From positions 1 through 64,000 of the forward strand of contig ONMR01000001.1 in assembly GCA_900318995.1 (NCBI GenBank): DNA of 64,000 nucleotides, given 5' to 3'. This document shows, one piece after another, positions 40,933-50,423 of this stretch; the stretch's first letter is position 1; every line of letters starts with the position of its first letter. Position numbers and translations under genes: made by a program. Source of the stretch: an uncultured Prevotellaceae bacterium (GTDB lineage Bacteria; Bacteroidota; Bacteroidia; Bacteroidales; Bacteroidaceae). The notes beneath the pieces were generated by a model that worked only from the letters and a program-made list of their open reading frames with translations, ran no database searches and was not told the origin of the DNA.

Positions 40933-43171
40933 TTCCTGCGATACTGTCTGTGGAGGCAGTCTTGCTGACGGCCTCATTAATTCTTTCCCTTACTGTCCAT
41001 GTGGCCATGTCAAGTCCGGCTTTTATGATGATCCGGCGTATATGCCTGTACTGTATCTTTGATACGGGGGGAGCATCGGGGCCCAAAACCCTGTCCGGTC
41101 CGAACAGATCCGCAAGGTTGGCAGCCAGATTGGTTGCCGTTTTCTCCACAGAGCTCTGCTCAGTGCCCTTGACAGTGACGATGGTCAGTCTGGAATAGGG
41201 CGGATAGTTGAACGCCAGACGTTCCTGGAGTTGGGTTTTGTGGAATCCTTTGTAGTCATGCCGGCGTACCATTTCCAGAACAGGGGCATCGGGTTGTCGT
41301 GTCTGTATGATCACGGTACCCTGACTCTCTTTACGTCCGGCTCGTCCTGCAACTTGTGCCATCAGTTGATATGCCCTCTCTGTTGCCCTGAAGTCAGGGT
41401 AGCTCATGATGGAGTCCGCCTCAATGATACCTACTACGCTCACGTTGTCAAAATCCAGACCTTTAGAAACCATCTGTGTACCAATCAGGATATCAGTAAG
41501 TCCCTCCTGAAAATCCGATATGATTGATTCGTAGCCGGCTTTGGATGAGTCCAGGTCAAGTCTTGCCACTCGTGCCTTGGGGAACAGTGCGCTTACCTCC
41601 TCCTCAATACGCTCGGTACCGAATCCGCGTTTGCGCAGGCTTTTACTGCCGCATGAGGGACAGGCTTCAGGTACCTTGTATCTGCGTCCGCAGTAGTGGC
41701 ATGAGGCCGAGTCTGTGGTCTTATGGAAAGTCAGACTCACGTCACAGCAATCACATTTCTGTACCCATCCGCAGTCATGGCACTCCACGGTTCCGGAATA
41801 ACCCCTGCGGTTATGGAAAAGGATAGCCTGCTTACCGTTAGAGAGCGCATTGTCTATCTGTTCAATCAACATTGGAGAGAACAGTCCCTGCATGTATTTG
41901 CGGCGTCTCAGGTCTGCGGTATCTACAATATCTATCAGTGGGAGCCTAATGTTGCGGAACCTCTGTTCCAGGGTTACCAGTCCATACTTTCCGCTTATGG
42001 CATTGGAGTAACTCTCAATCGATGGGGTGGCGCTTCCAAGCAGTGTCTTGGCACCGCATATTGAAGCCAGCATGATGGCTGTGTTACGGCCATGATAACG
42101 CGGCGCTGGATCTTCCTGCTTGAAACTGGGTTCATGCTCCTCGTCCACAATGATAAGACTTAACTTTTGCAGTGGAAGCATCACTGCCGATCGTGCTCCC
42201 AGGATCAGTTTATAAGGATTGGGGCCTGTCAGGCGGTTCCAGACCTCAACCCTGATATTCTCTGAGCATCTGGAATGGTATACGCACATATCGCCTCCGA
42301 AAACCTTCTGCAACCTGTGCATAATCTGGGTGGTCAGGGCTATCTCGGGCAACAGATAAAGCACCTGTCCGCCTTTGGCTATATGTTCCCTGATAAGATG
42401 AATGTATATCTCAGTCTTTCCGCTGGAGGTAACGCCGTGGAGCAGGCAGACGTTCTTTGTCCTGAAGCAATCCTTTATTCCGGCGAATGCCTTTTGCTGT
42501 GCAGGGCTCAATTGTGGAGGATCCTGTATGTGTCCGCCGAATTCAGGCAGCCTGCCAGTCTCCAGTTCATACAGTTCAAGTATGCCGTTTCCAATCAGTG
42601 AGTTCAATGCGGAACTTGACTTGCATGCATTCAATAACGCCTTCTTTGTTACGGGGTTTGGATTGAGCGGGTTTTCGGCCAGACAGGACAATTCAACGTA
42701 CTTATCCAGCATCTCTTTCTGTCTGACGGCAGTTTTACCTGTAAGACTGCTGTAATCCGTTGATTCAATGTTGGTAAGTTTTTCTCCCGGCTTTACGAAT
42801 ATCTCCGTTTTGGGTTTATAGGGGTGCTCGTTCGCTCCGCTGTCAGGCCGCAGCCCCGATGGAAGAGCAGCTTTCATGACATCTCCAGGTGTACACATGC
42901 AGTAATCTCTCAACCATTGCATCAGTTTAAGCTGGTTAGGTAATACTGACAGGTATACGTCATCCAGTACGGCGAGTATATCCTTGACGGTATGTCCGTC
43001 GGGCCTGACAGAGTGTGTCCTGACCACAATGCCGGTAAGCCTGCGTCCCTTACCGAAAGGCACATATACCCTGGCTCCGGGCACTGTCCGGTGCTCAAGC
43101 TGCTCTGGAATCCTGTAAGTGAATGTGATATTCAGAGGTACAGGTAGTATTATGTCTGCATACATGCCCAT
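40901..43171 (-). CDS. priA: Primosomal helicase PriA
   Basis: The 756-residue superfamily-2 helicase restarts stalled replication forks. Walker A is LLHGVTSSGKTEIYIHLI and Walker B is LIIVDEEHEPSFKQED. GSATPSIESY is motif III. The zinc region has CHDCGWVQKCDCCD, then CHYCGRRYKVPEACPSC, as in PriA. The N-terminal duplex-binding domain is present. The ATG at 43165 (MYADIIL) is an equally possible start: the -7 box at 43181-43188 lies only 10 bases before 43171. Confidence 0.95.
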   Translation of the reverse strand: MGMYADIILPVPLNITFTYRIPEQLEHRTVPGARVYVPFGKGRRLTGIVVRTHSVRPDGHTVKDILAVLDDVYLSVLPNQLKLMQWLRDYCMCTPGDVMKAALPSGLRPDSGANEHPYKPKTEIFVKPGEKLTNIESTDYSSLTGKTAVRQKEMLDKYVELSCLAENPLNPNPVTKKALLNACKSSSALNSLIGNGILELYELETGRLPEFGGHIQDPPQLSPAQQKAFAGIKDCFRTKNVCLLHGVTSSGKTEIYIHLIREHIAKGGQVLYLLPEIALTTQIMHRLQKVFGGDMCVYHSRCSENIRVEVWNRLTGPNPYKLILGARSAVMLPLQKLSLIIVDEEHEPSFKQEDPAPRYHGRNTAIMLASICGAKTLLGSATPSIESYSNAISGKYGLVTLEQRFRNIRLPLIDIVDTADLRRRKYMQGLFSPMLIEQIDNALSNGKQAILFHNRRGYSGTVECHDCGWVQKCDCCDVSLTFHKTTDSASCHYCGRRYKVPEACPSCGSKSLRKRGFGTERIEEEVSALFPKARVARLDLDSSKAGYESIISDFQEGLTDILIGTQMVSKGLDFDNVSVVGIIEADSIMSYPDFRATERAYQLMAQVAGRAGRKESQGTVIIQTRQPDAPVLEMVRRHDYKGFHKTQLQERLAFNYPPYSRLTIVTVKGTEQSSVEKTATNLAANLADLFGPDRVLGPDAPPVSKIQYRHIRRIIIKAGLDMATWTVRERINEAVSKTASTDSIAGISFSFDPDPQ

Positions 43172-43180
43172 TTGCGTTTA

Positions 43181-43188
43181 CAAATATA
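43181..43188 (-). promoter_or_regulatory. -7 box of priA
   Basis: TATATTTG on the minus strand matches the consensus. The very short leader favours the second ATG at 43165. No -33 box is recognised. Confidence 0.4.
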
Positions 43189-43195
43189 CGGAGAA

Positions 43196-43234
43196 ATAAA
43201 AAGAAAGACCGGCTCTTTCCTTTAAGAACCGGTC
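43196..43234 (-). terminator. Terminator after the beta-barrel gene pair
   Basis: On the minus strand GACCGGTTCTT pairs with AAGAGCCGGTC (one G-T pair) and a T-rich tail TTTCTTTTTATTT follows. Confidence 0.82.
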
Positions 43235-43258
43235 CTGTGTAAGAGAGTTGTCCGATTA

Positions 43259-43891
43259 TCAGAATGTCCAGGTCAGGCAGAACTGAAGTGTGCTTGACTT
43301 GAAGTCTACGGGCTCATTGTCTATCACAGCACCCGGGGTGGGGTTGTCAATCACTTTGACAGCACCCTCCTTTGAAACGGGGATGTTGTAGTTGATACCT
43401 GCCTGTATGTGGTTGATGAGTTTTACGCCGGCACCGATGTTGATACTCCATGAACTCTTTTCAAGAGCAAAATCCTTAACCTCTTCTCCGTCATTGAAGG
43501 ATGTGTTAAGGTCACCGATCTTGAAATCCAGTTGAGGACCTGCAGCAAAGTAGACTGCTGCAAAGTTTCCCAGTCCCAGTGTATATTTCAGGGAGAGGGG
43601 AATGGAGAGTGACTGATTCTTCATTGTGGATGTGTCAGGCAGTTCAATGCCCTTCTGTGAATAGAGGGCGGCAAGATCAACTCCAATACCTATGACAGGG
43701 ATCTGCACCTCGGCCATCGGACCGATAAAGTAACCGGTGTAGTTGTCTTTACTTGCAGCAGACTCTTTGGTAACAGCAGTGATGTCATTATTTACAAGAT
43801 TGAGACCGCCACGGATACCCCAACTGAACTGAGCTGAAGCGGGAATGAATGAAAGCAGTACAAGACCGCAGATAATGAATGCTTTTTTCAT
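43259..43891 (-). CDS. Outer-membrane beta-barrel protein, copy 2 of a pair
   Basis: The 210-residue product has a signal peptide (AFIICGLVLLSFIPASAQ) and alternating amphipathic strands ending in the aromatic LQFCLTWTF, a barrel-assembly C-terminus. FSWGIRGGLNLVNNDITAVTKES is shared with its neighbour, whose start is FGLRGGLSLVNNDISM. This fits the PorT/outer-membrane beta-barrel family. Function is unknown. It lies 33 bases after copy 1, sharing its promoter. Confidence 0.82.
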   Translation of the reverse strand: MKKAFIICGLVLLSFIPASAQFSWGIRGGLNLVNNDITAVTKESAASKDNYTGYFIGPMAEVQIPVIGIGVDLAALYSQKGIELPDTSTMKNQSLSIPLSLKYTLGLGNFAAVYFAAGPQLDFKIGDLNTSFNDGEEVKDFALEKSSWSINIGAGVKLINHIQAGINYNIPVSKEGAVKVIDNPTPGAVIDNEPVDFKSSTLQFCLTWTF

Positions 43892-43924
43892 ACTATTTGT
43901 TTTTTTAAATTATCCTGTCATTAT

Positions 43925-44521
43925 TCAGAATCTCCAGCCTACTACAAACTGGATAGTCTTGTAATCACCTATCAGGTCACTCATTTTCTGGAAATCATCA
44001 GTGTTGTCGGCTATGATTTTCCATGGAACATTGAAGTTGAGCATGAGCTCCAGACTGTCAAACAGCCTTACACCGGCTCCGATATTACCTGTGGTGATAA
44101 TCTTATCGGCATCAATCTCCTCATTATCCTCCACATAGGACTGAATATCACCGATGTTGATATTCCATTGCGGGCCGAACTGACCGATTATGCTTAGGTT
44201 CTTGAGTCCGAACTTGAGCCTGAGTGAGAGGGGTATCTCCAGAAATTCCTGGGAGTATGTCTCATCGGCTACCTTGAATGAAGTCTTCTGATAGAGCAGG
44301 CCAACGTCAAATCCCAGAAGATGTTCTGCTTCGACAGTAAGGGCCGGGCCGATAAAGAATCCGCTGTAAGTGTCCTGATCCTGAACACTCTCTGTGGATA
44401 TCATAGAGATGTCATTGTTGACCAATGAGAGACCGCCGCGAAGGCCGAATCTTGTTTCTGCAGCAACATTGATGCACAATGCCGGCAGAATAATCATTAG
44501 AAATAATCTGATGGTTTTCAT
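43925..44521 (-). CDS. Outer-membrane beta-barrel protein, copy 1 of a pair
   Basis: The 198-residue product has a signal peptide (LFLMIILPALCINVAAE), an FGLRGGLSLVNNDIS start and a C-terminal IQFVVGWRF. This is the same PorT-like barrel family as the next gene. It follows the type IX secretion genes but has its own promoter inside the end of gldN, so membership of that system is not assured. Confidence 0.82.
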   Translation of the reverse strand: MKTIRLFLMIILPALCINVAAETRFGLRGGLSLVNNDISMISTESVQDQDTYSGFFIGPALTVEAEHLLGFDVGLLYQKTSFKVADETYSQEFLEIPLSLRLKFGLKNLSIIGQFGPQWNINIGDIQSYVEDNEEIDADKIITTGNIGAGVRLFDSLELMLNFNVPWKIIADNTDDFQKMSDLIGDYKTIQFVVGWRF

Positions 44522-44547
44522 TCAGAGTAATAATTAAGGTTCGGCTA

Positions 44548-44555
44548 CAAAGTTA
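44548..44555 (-). promoter_or_regulatory. -7 box of the beta-barrel pair
   Basis: TAACTTTG on the minus strand matches the consensus, 27 bases before the start at 44521. It lies between the gldN stop and the barrel gene, with any -33 box inside gldN. Confidence 0.5.
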
Positions 44556-44570
44556 ACAATATTTTTAATA

Positions 44571-45575
44571 TCAACGGTGTACCGACAGCCTTTCTCCACT
44601 TGAAGCGCTTTGCCTTGGAGCCTTGGGGGCTTTCTCCCGTCTCTGTTTCGGTTCCCTGGGCTCTCTGGCCTCCTTCTTTTCCTTTTGGGCAGAGGTGCTG
44701 TTGTCCGTAACAGCTTTCTCCTCTGATTCGTTCCACAGGCCGTTCTGGAAATCCAGGAGCTGCTTCTCTATTCGTGCACGCTCAGCCTGGAGTGCGGAAT
44801 CTGTCTCGCAATACTCGGACAAGGGTACGTTTCTCAGATTTGATGTCTTATAGATATCCCCCTCATACTGACGCATCACAAAATAGTCGTCAAGTGACAT
44901 GTTTGTGGTGTTGTTGAAACTGCTGGTCATGACCTGGGTCTGTCCCAGATAGGGGCTTATCTCGTCATAGTTGAGCCAGAACATGGGGTATGCGGTGGGC
45001 TTGTCTCCATATCCGCCCTGCATCAGCACCGGGCAGATTGCAGTCACCTTGGTCTGATAATTGGAGAGCTTGTCCAGATAGTTGCTCTCCTTGATGTAAT
45101 ACTTGCCTATGTCACGGCTTGGTATGTCTATCTTGTATTTTCCGTTCTCATCCTTTTTGTAATCGATGTAGAACTTGTCGAGCATGCTTTCCAGATCCAG
45201 TTCGTTATCAGGGGTAAACAGCTCATTGCCGTCCAGGCGATACTCATAGGCTTTGATCTTTCCGTCCAGAATAAGATTCAGGATGAGCGTAAAGAAGTTA
45301 ACCCTGTCACCAAGAGGTTCCTCAGGATAGTAGAGTGCGGCGTTTTTCTCCTTCTTCAGGTCAAGTTCGCGGTAAATGTCACGCCTCCAGGTAAGGTCGG
45401 TGGGCATAGCCGTCTGAGCCGTATATTGTGAACGAGCACGGTCCGACAGGGTAACTGCAGTGGGGCTTTTCTCTGCCTCTTTCTGAGCCTGCTGTTCCTG
45501 CAGTCTGCGTGTGGGCTGCGCATTCACGCTTACCGCAGCTGTCAATATCAATAGAAATAATACAATCTTTCTCAT
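44571..45575 (-). CDS. gldN: Type IX secretion protein GldN/PorN
   Basis: The 334-residue periplasmic protein is part of the GldK-GldN ring at the outer membrane. A signal peptide (VLFLLILTAAVSVNAQ) precedes a body with LTWRRDIYRELDLKKEKNAALYYPEEP and later MTSSFNNTTNMSLDDYFVMR, typical of the family. The last 50 residues are low-complexity and basic (EKKEAREPREPKQRREKAPK), longer than in typical family members. It is the last gene of the porP-gldKLMN operon (19 bases after gldM). Confidence 0.92.
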   Translation of the reverse strand: MRKIVLFLLILTAAVSVNAQPTRRLQEQQAQKEAEKSPTAVTLSDRARSQYTAQTAMPTDLTWRRDIYRELDLKKEKNAALYYPEEPLGDRVNFFTLILNLILDGKIKAYEYRLDGNELFTPDNELDLESMLDKFYIDYKKDENGKYKIDIPSRDIGKYYIKESNYLDKLSNYQTKVTAICPVLMQGGYGDKPTAYPMFWLNYDEISPYLGQTQVMTSSFNNTTNMSLDDYFVMRQYEGDIYKTSNLRNVPLSEYCETDSALQAERARIEKQLLDFQNGLWNESEEKAVTDNSTSAQKEKKEAREPREPKQRREKAPKAPRQSASSGERLSVHR

Positions 45576-45594
45576 ATCAGTTTTCCATTAATTA

Positions 45595-47172
45595 TCAATT
45601 TAATATCACTTCCAGTGCGGTATTGAGCTGACGTTCAATCCCGTCAGGACCGATAGCCTTTACGCGCTGTATGTAAAAACGTTTACCGCGTCCCAACTGG
45701 TCAAACACCCTCTTCTGGCGGTTTGAGAAACGGGGACCGTCCGACAGTTCGGGAACGGCGTTACCGCTGTTGTCAAAGAATGTGGTCTCAAAACTGAGTA
45801 CACGGAATCCAATGTTCAGCAGACCGTCATCAATTGCGGCCACTATGCCGTCGGCTGACTGCAGGTTTTTCTTGGAGATTGGTGTGCCGCCACCTCGGTA
45901 GCGCTGCGTGTTGCCGTTCTCGTCCTTGTATTCTATGAACGGGGTGGGATCGGGCAGCTGACGTACGCGGAAAGCGTATTCACCCATGCTCTGCTGGCGT
46001 CCCTCCTGATTGGCGGTAACGGCTATAACCACATCCTGTCCAACATTTGTGGGCTTGCAGATGAATCCGTTTCCACTGCGGGTAAGAGTGCCTCCGCCAT
46101 TTTTGAGTCTGGCCGAAATCATGTTGCTGGGTACGCCCGGTACGGATATGCTGATGGGGTTGTCATAACCGGCATATAGCACATTCATCATTGTGGCCGA
46201 TACGGTAGCCAGCGGTGATACCACAGAGTAGTTCTGTGTAAAGTCACGGCGTATCACTCCATTACCGGAGTTGAGCTCCATATAACCCGAAAGGGTATAA
46301 TCGCCGGTCTTGGTGGCCGGAACCTCATACCAGCCGTCCTCGGAGTCAATCCTCTTGCCGTCAATGTAAATGGCGGGGCGGGCGGTTGAGTCAACGGCTG
46401 CCATAATGATGCGGGCCTTGAAACTGTTACCCTGAACCACGTTTTGAGTAGTGGGAATAACGTATGCGTTGATGGCGTTCACACGCAGGTCGCCCACATC
46501 GATGTTGTTGACCAGAGTATGAAGCACCTCACCCTCGGCGTAGCGTATATCATTCTGCAGTTTGGTAAGCATGGTGATTGCGGCTGCCACAGGCATGTTC
46601 TCATAGTTGTACTCCTGCCAGTTCTTGCCCAATGAGCCTGCATTGAGAGGAACCTCCGTGCTGAAGTTATTGCTTATGATATCCCTCTGCGTAGGGTCAT
46701 TTACCATCTCAAGAATCCTTTCCCGGTAGTTGTTGATGGCATCATACAGCATACCTCCCTTGCCGCGTGTGGGGTGGAGCATGACCTGTGTGGCTGCCTC
46801 CAGGTCCTCACGGTTGCGGATGTCGTTCACATCGGCATCCTTTCCGTCGGCCTCAATGGCAATCAGCATCTTGAGTTCATCGGCAAAGTTGAACAGGGAG
46901 TCTGATATCTGCTTCACGTAGAGAGCCTTGCCGTACCATTCGCCCACCTTCTCGTGGTTAATGGAGTCAGCTATGGCAAACTCACGGTATGCCTGCTCGT
47001 TCTGGATCGTAGCGTTGGCGGTGCTCTTACCCAGACTCTCCTCAACTATCCTGAAACCGTTCAGCACGTCCGATGACACGTTCATGGCAAGCATCGCCAG
47101 AAGGACGATGTACATGAGGTTGATCATCTTCTGACGCGCCGATGGCGGTCTCTGTATCACTTTTCTCTTCAT
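45595..47172 (-). CDS. gldM: Type IX secretion motor protein GldM/PorM
   Basis: The 525-residue inner-membrane protein has a single N-terminal membrane helix (KMINLMYIVLLAMLAMNVSS) and long periplasmic domains. With GldL it forms the proton-driven motor that powers type IX secretion and gliding. SSDVLNGFRIVEESLGKS after the helix is highly characteristic. The C-terminal beta domains interact with GldK/N. It lies 6 bases after gldL. Confidence 0.96.
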   Translation of the reverse strand: MKRKVIQRPPSARQKMINLMYIVLLAMLAMNVSSDVLNGFRIVEESLGKSTANATIQNEQAYREFAIADSINHEKVGEWYGKALYVKQISDSLFNFADELKMLIAIEADGKDADVNDIRNREDLEAATQVMLHPTRGKGGMLYDAINNYRERILEMVNDPTQRDIISNNFSTEVPLNAGSLGKNWQEYNYENMPVAAAITMLTKLQNDIRYAEGEVLHTLVNNIDVGDLRVNAINAYVIPTTQNVVQGNSFKARIIMAAVDSTARPAIYIDGKRIDSEDGWYEVPATKTGDYTLSGYMELNSGNGVIRRDFTQNYSVVSPLATVSATMMNVLYAGYDNPISISVPGVPSNMISARLKNGGGTLTRSGNGFICKPTNVGQDVVIAVTANQEGRQQSMGEYAFRVRQLPDPTPFIEYKDENGNTQRYRGGGTPISKKNLQSADGIVAAIDDGLLNIGFRVLSFETTFFDNSGNAVPELSDGPRFSNRQKRVFDQLGRGKRFYIQRVKAIGPDGIERQLNTALEVILN

Positions 47173-47178
47173 ACTTTT

Positions 47179-47880
47179 TTACTTGGCTCCCATCTGGGAA
47201 TTCACCTTCATAGCTTCTATCATGCGTGCGTAGACACGGTTCAGCTCTTCAATCTGATCCACCATCTGGCGGGTCTGCTGGCTCACCTTATCCAGGTTCT
47301 CCATCTGAGTGCTGGCCGATTTCAGATGCATCTCATAGAATGTGTTTATGCTTATCAGGTTGCGTGACAGCTGTTCCAACTCCTCGGAACTCTGTTCCAT
47401 ACGATCTGAGTGACGGCACATCTGCTCCATCTTGAGTGTGAGGTCATGCACGCGGGATATGTAATCCTGTGTAATCTGTTCCACGCCGCCCACATTGAGA
47501 CCGCTGCCGCTCTCAATACCGGTGGCTGCAGCTGCCGGAGTGGGTTGTTGTTGAACTGGAGCCTGCTGTACAGGTGCGGCAGGATTTCCGTTTATAATGA
47601 TATTGCCTCTCAGTCGCGGAGCATCATCCTCATCATCATCTGCCTCGCTTGGTATGTAAGGCCTCTCAAATCCTGAGATGAAGAATACCAGCACTTCGGT
47701 GCCCATACCTATGAACAGCATCAGGTTGGCACCTTTGATGTGTGTCAGCTTGAACAGTGCGCCCAGAATTACCACAGCGGCACCCCAGCTGTACAGATAG
47801 TTAAGCAGGATTCTTCCCTTGGGTGAATCCAGATAGTCCTGTATACGTGTCAGAAGACCTTTTTTCTCTATATTTTCCAT
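47179..47880 (-). CDS. gldL: Type IX secretion motor protein GldL/PorL
   Basis: The 233-residue inner-membrane protein starts at the ATG at 47880 (MENIEKKG); a longer frame upstream overlaps gldK. Two membrane helices (about 28-48 and 53-70) carry Lys 44, His 47 and Glu 62. By context these match the polar residues known to be needed for proton flow (Lys27, His30 and Glu49 in F. johnsoniae). The rest is a cytoplasmic coiled-coil tail. It lies 17 bases after the gldK stop. Confidence 0.95.
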   Translation of the reverse strand: MENIEKKGLLTRIQDYLDSPKGRILLNYLYSWGAAVVILGALFKLTHIKGANLMLFIGMGTEVLVFFISGFERPYIPSEADDDEDDAPRLRGNIIINGNPAAPVQQAPVQQQPTPAAAATGIESGSGLNVGGVEQITQDYISRVHDLTLKMEQMCRHSDRMEQSSEELEQLSRNLISINTFYEMHLKSASTQMENLDKVSQQTRQMVDQIEELNRVYARMIEAMKVNSQMGAK

Positions 47881-47897
47881 ATCAGTTGTTTTACAAG

Positions 47898-49337
47898 TTA
47901 TTTGCGGCCCTTTGATGAACCGGCGGTGCCTACCTGTGTGCGTACGCAACGGAATCCTATGTAAGAACGCTGCTCGTTCTGATACTCATATGTACGCCAT
48001 GATGATTCGATGAACTTTTCGGGGTCCTTCCAGGAGCCGCCGCGGACAGCCTTTTTCTTCATGTAGTATGGATCCTCAACGGCTGCATTGTAGTAGAGTT
48101 CCGGGTTCATGTCGTTCATTTGCAGAATGCCGGCCTCGGTGTATGCGGTGGATGTCCATTCGGCAACGTTTCCGGCCATATCGAAAAGACCGTTGGAGTT
48201 GGGCTTGTACGAACCTACCTTAGTGGTTATCAGGCTTCCGTCCTTAGTGTAGTTTCCGCGTTCGGGCTTGAAGTTGGCATAATAGCAACCTTCGTCATCC
48301 TTTGAGCCCGAAACCTTCCATGGATATCGGTTGTTCTCCCGTCCGCGTGCTGCAAACTCCCATTCGGCCTCTGTGGGCAGACGGTAGCGCTGGATGTATT
48401 TGGCCTGTGCTCCAAGTCCTGAAAGCAGATACTCGGTACGCCATGCGCAGAAAGCGTTGGCCTGCTCCCAACTTACACCCACCACGGGATAGTCATCGTA
48501 GTTGGGGTGATTGAAGTAGAGGCGCATATAGGTCTCGTTGTTGGCATTCGGGAAATCGTTCACCCAGCATGTGGTGTCGGGGAATATGTTGACGATATAT
48601 GTATTTACAAAATCATACAGGTTGGAAAGCTCACGGTTCAGGGTCTTGCGTACAATGTTTCCGTTATCATCGATGTAGGCGGTATCCTTGGATATTATTA
48701 CCTTCTCTTTCGATACTTCCTGATCTGTGTTCCTCAACCTGTCATTGGGATCGAGCTGATTCTTGCGCAGGGCTGCCTGAGTGTAGTCAAACAACTCGTA
48801 ACGATAGTTGAGCTGCTTGACGTCAAGCAACTTTTCGCCTGTGATGGGATGTGTGTAGAAAACACTCTCAATAGCCCTCTGCTGATCCTCATTGGGCTTT
48901 TTCCAGGGAATAGGCTTGCTCCAGTTAAGGTGAGGGGTGACAGGTTCGCCGTACTTGTCCTCGGTAATCATGAAAGACTCGTCACCGCCATAGGCCGGAT
49001 CTGCCAGACGTGTGCGTATGATAGAGTCACGTACCCACTCCACAAACTGGCGGTACTTGGCGTTCGATACCTCCTTCTCATCCATCCAGAACGATTCTAC
49101 AGAAATCTCTTTTGTAGGTGTGTTGGAACCCCACAGGCTGTCGCTGGCTTCTTCACCTATCTTGAGTGATCCTCTCTTGACAAGAACCATACCATAGGGC
49201 ACAGGCTCACGCAGTGCCGCTTTGGAAGAACCGGTTACTTCGCCGCCGTTGGCACCTGCATAGCCGCTGCTGGTGCAGGACTGTGTCAGCGCCATCAATG
49301 CCGTAAAACCGGTAAGAACAATGTCTTTCAGTTTCAT
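47898..49337 (-). CDS. gldK: Type IX secretion lipoprotein GldK/PorK
   Basis: The 479-residue outer-membrane lipoprotein has the lipobox ALTQSC (Cys 21) and an FGE-sulfatase/SUMF1-like fold: VPYGMVLVKRGSLKIGE, YPVVGVSWEQANAFCAWR, RLPTEAEWEFAARG, NGLFDMAGNVAEWTS and VRGGSWKD. These are the standard segments of the fold, but GldK has a structural role in the ring with GldN. It follows porP by 10 bases. Confidence 0.96.
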   Translation of the reverse strand: MKLKDIVLTGFTALMALTQSCTSSGYAGANGGEVTGSSKAALREPVPYGMVLVKRGSLKIGEEASDSLWGSNTPTKEISVESFWMDEKEVSNAKYRQFVEWVRDSIIRTRLADPAYGGDESFMITEDKYGEPVTPHLNWSKPIPWKKPNEDQQRAIESVFYTHPITGEKLLDVKQLNYRYELFDYTQAALRKNQLDPNDRLRNTDQEVSKEKVIISKDTAYIDDNGNIVRKTLNRELSNLYDFVNTYIVNIFPDTTCWVNDFPNANNETYMRLYFNHPNYDDYPVVGVSWEQANAFCAWRTEYLLSGLGAQAKYIQRYRLPTEAEWEFAARGRENNRYPWKVSGSKDDEGCYYANFKPERGNYTKDGSLITTKVGSYKPNSNGLFDMAGNVAEWTSTAYTEAGILQMNDMNPELYYNAAVEDPYYMKKKAVRGGSWKDPEKFIESSWRTYEYQNEQRSYIGFRCVRTQVGTAGSSKGRK

Positions 49338-49347
49338 TGTATATCTG

Positions 49348-50307
49348 TTATAAATATCTTACACTCTTATGGACGTTCTTTCCCTTCTTGAACAGGTCCA
49401 GGTCTGTCTGCCAGCTGAGCATCAGGTCATGACTCCCGTTCAGGGCGCCTACTCCCGATGTAAAGAACTCATATGCATAACCTATAAGAACGTCTCTCAG
49501 CTTTCCTCCTACCATTGCGGTGACCGATATCCCGGGACTGTATGTGGTACCCAGATACATCAGTGCCGAATCATACTGGTAAGTGCCTCTTACGGATATG
49601 TCCACTCTGTAAAAATCCAGGTCGCTCTCCACAAGGAAGCATGGCTGTATCGATAATAACGGATTCCGGAGCTCTATATTGCATCCTCCGTTCAAATATA
49701 GCGTCGGTTTTATATCCATCCGGGCTGTTTTTCCCTCTGTCTTGCCTAGTTCCATATGCGGAAAATTGAGATGCTGGGCCGATGCGCCCAGATACCAATC
49801 CCCCCTTACGTAAAGCAGTCCGGCGCCAAGGTCACCTGTGGTACCCCGTTCCTGACCGGCGGGAAAAGCCGGATCGTTCTGGGTTTCAAGTTTAAGCCTT
49901 CCGCCATTGAACTCTTCGGACATCACGCCTCCCTGGATTCCGATGTTCATCCACCCTTTACCCATACCTATTTTATATGCATAGTTTAAGAAGAGCCTGC
50001 GGTTGGTAAAGAGTCCCATGGTTTCATTGAACAGTCCGGCGCCTATGGAGTTGTTCATCCTGCCGAAAGGAACGGCAGTGTTGGCGCCGATGTACATGGA
50101 TACCGGAGCGTGGGTATATCCGGCCATCTGCATGGCCAGTGATCCGACTACGTTCATACGGGTGTTCCTGTTCATGGCTGCAGGGTTATAGAAATTCTCC
50201 ACTTCACTGAAATGGGTAAAGTGCGGGTCAAACTGAGCCTTAACGTTTGCGCACGTAATAAGGCACAGCATCAGGAGCATGGAAACGTAACGTTTCATTG
50301 TGTTCAT
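49348..50307 (-). CDS. Type IX secretion PorP/SprF family outer-membrane protein
   Basis: The 319-residue barrel protein uses the ATG at 50307 (a further ATG at 50298 gives the same signal peptide, ending CANVKAQ). FDPHFTHFSEVENFYNPAAMNR is the family hallmark opening. Members anchor secreted proteins or sit at the secretion ring. It heads the porP-gldK-gldL-gldM-gldN operon, the usual order in Porphyromonas-like genomes. A single -7-like ATTTTTG is visible upstream, one base off the consensus. Confidence 0.92.
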   Translation of the reverse strand: MNTMKRYVSMLLMLCLITCANVKAQFDPHFTHFSEVENFYNPAAMNRNTRMNVVGSLAMQMAGYTHAPVSMYIGANTAVPFGRMNNSIGAGLFNETMGLFTNRRLFLNYAYKIGMGKGWMNIGIQGGVMSEEFNGGRLKLETQNDPAFPAGQERGTTGDLGAGLLYVRGDWYLGASAQHLNFPHMELGKTEGKTARMDIKPTLYLNGGCNIELRNPLLSIQPCFLVESDLDFYRVDISVRGTYQYDSALMYLGTTYSPGISVTAMVGGKLRDVLIGYAYEFFTSGVGALNGSHDLMLSWQTDLDLFKKGKNVHKSVRYL

Positions 50308-50339
50308 CAAAAGAATAACGGCAAAAATTGTTCATTATT

Positions 50340-50370
50340 TTTGCTCTTGATGAAATTTTATCTAATTTTG
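50340..50370 (+). promoter_or_regulatory. Promoter of rpsU
   Basis: TTTG (50340-50343), exactly 19 bases, then TAATTTTG (50363-50370): a textbook Bacteroidota sigma-ABfr promoter. The leader is about 48 bases. Confidence 0.88.
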
Positions 50371-50423
50371 CGCCGCTTATTCCCTAAGAAAAGTCAGAAC
50401 TAAATAAAAATAAAGAACTTAAA

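Noticed and set aside
47881..47949. Longer start for GldL
   Set aside because: The 23 extra residues overlap gldK and have no similarity to GldL; MENIEKKG is followed directly by the first membrane helix.
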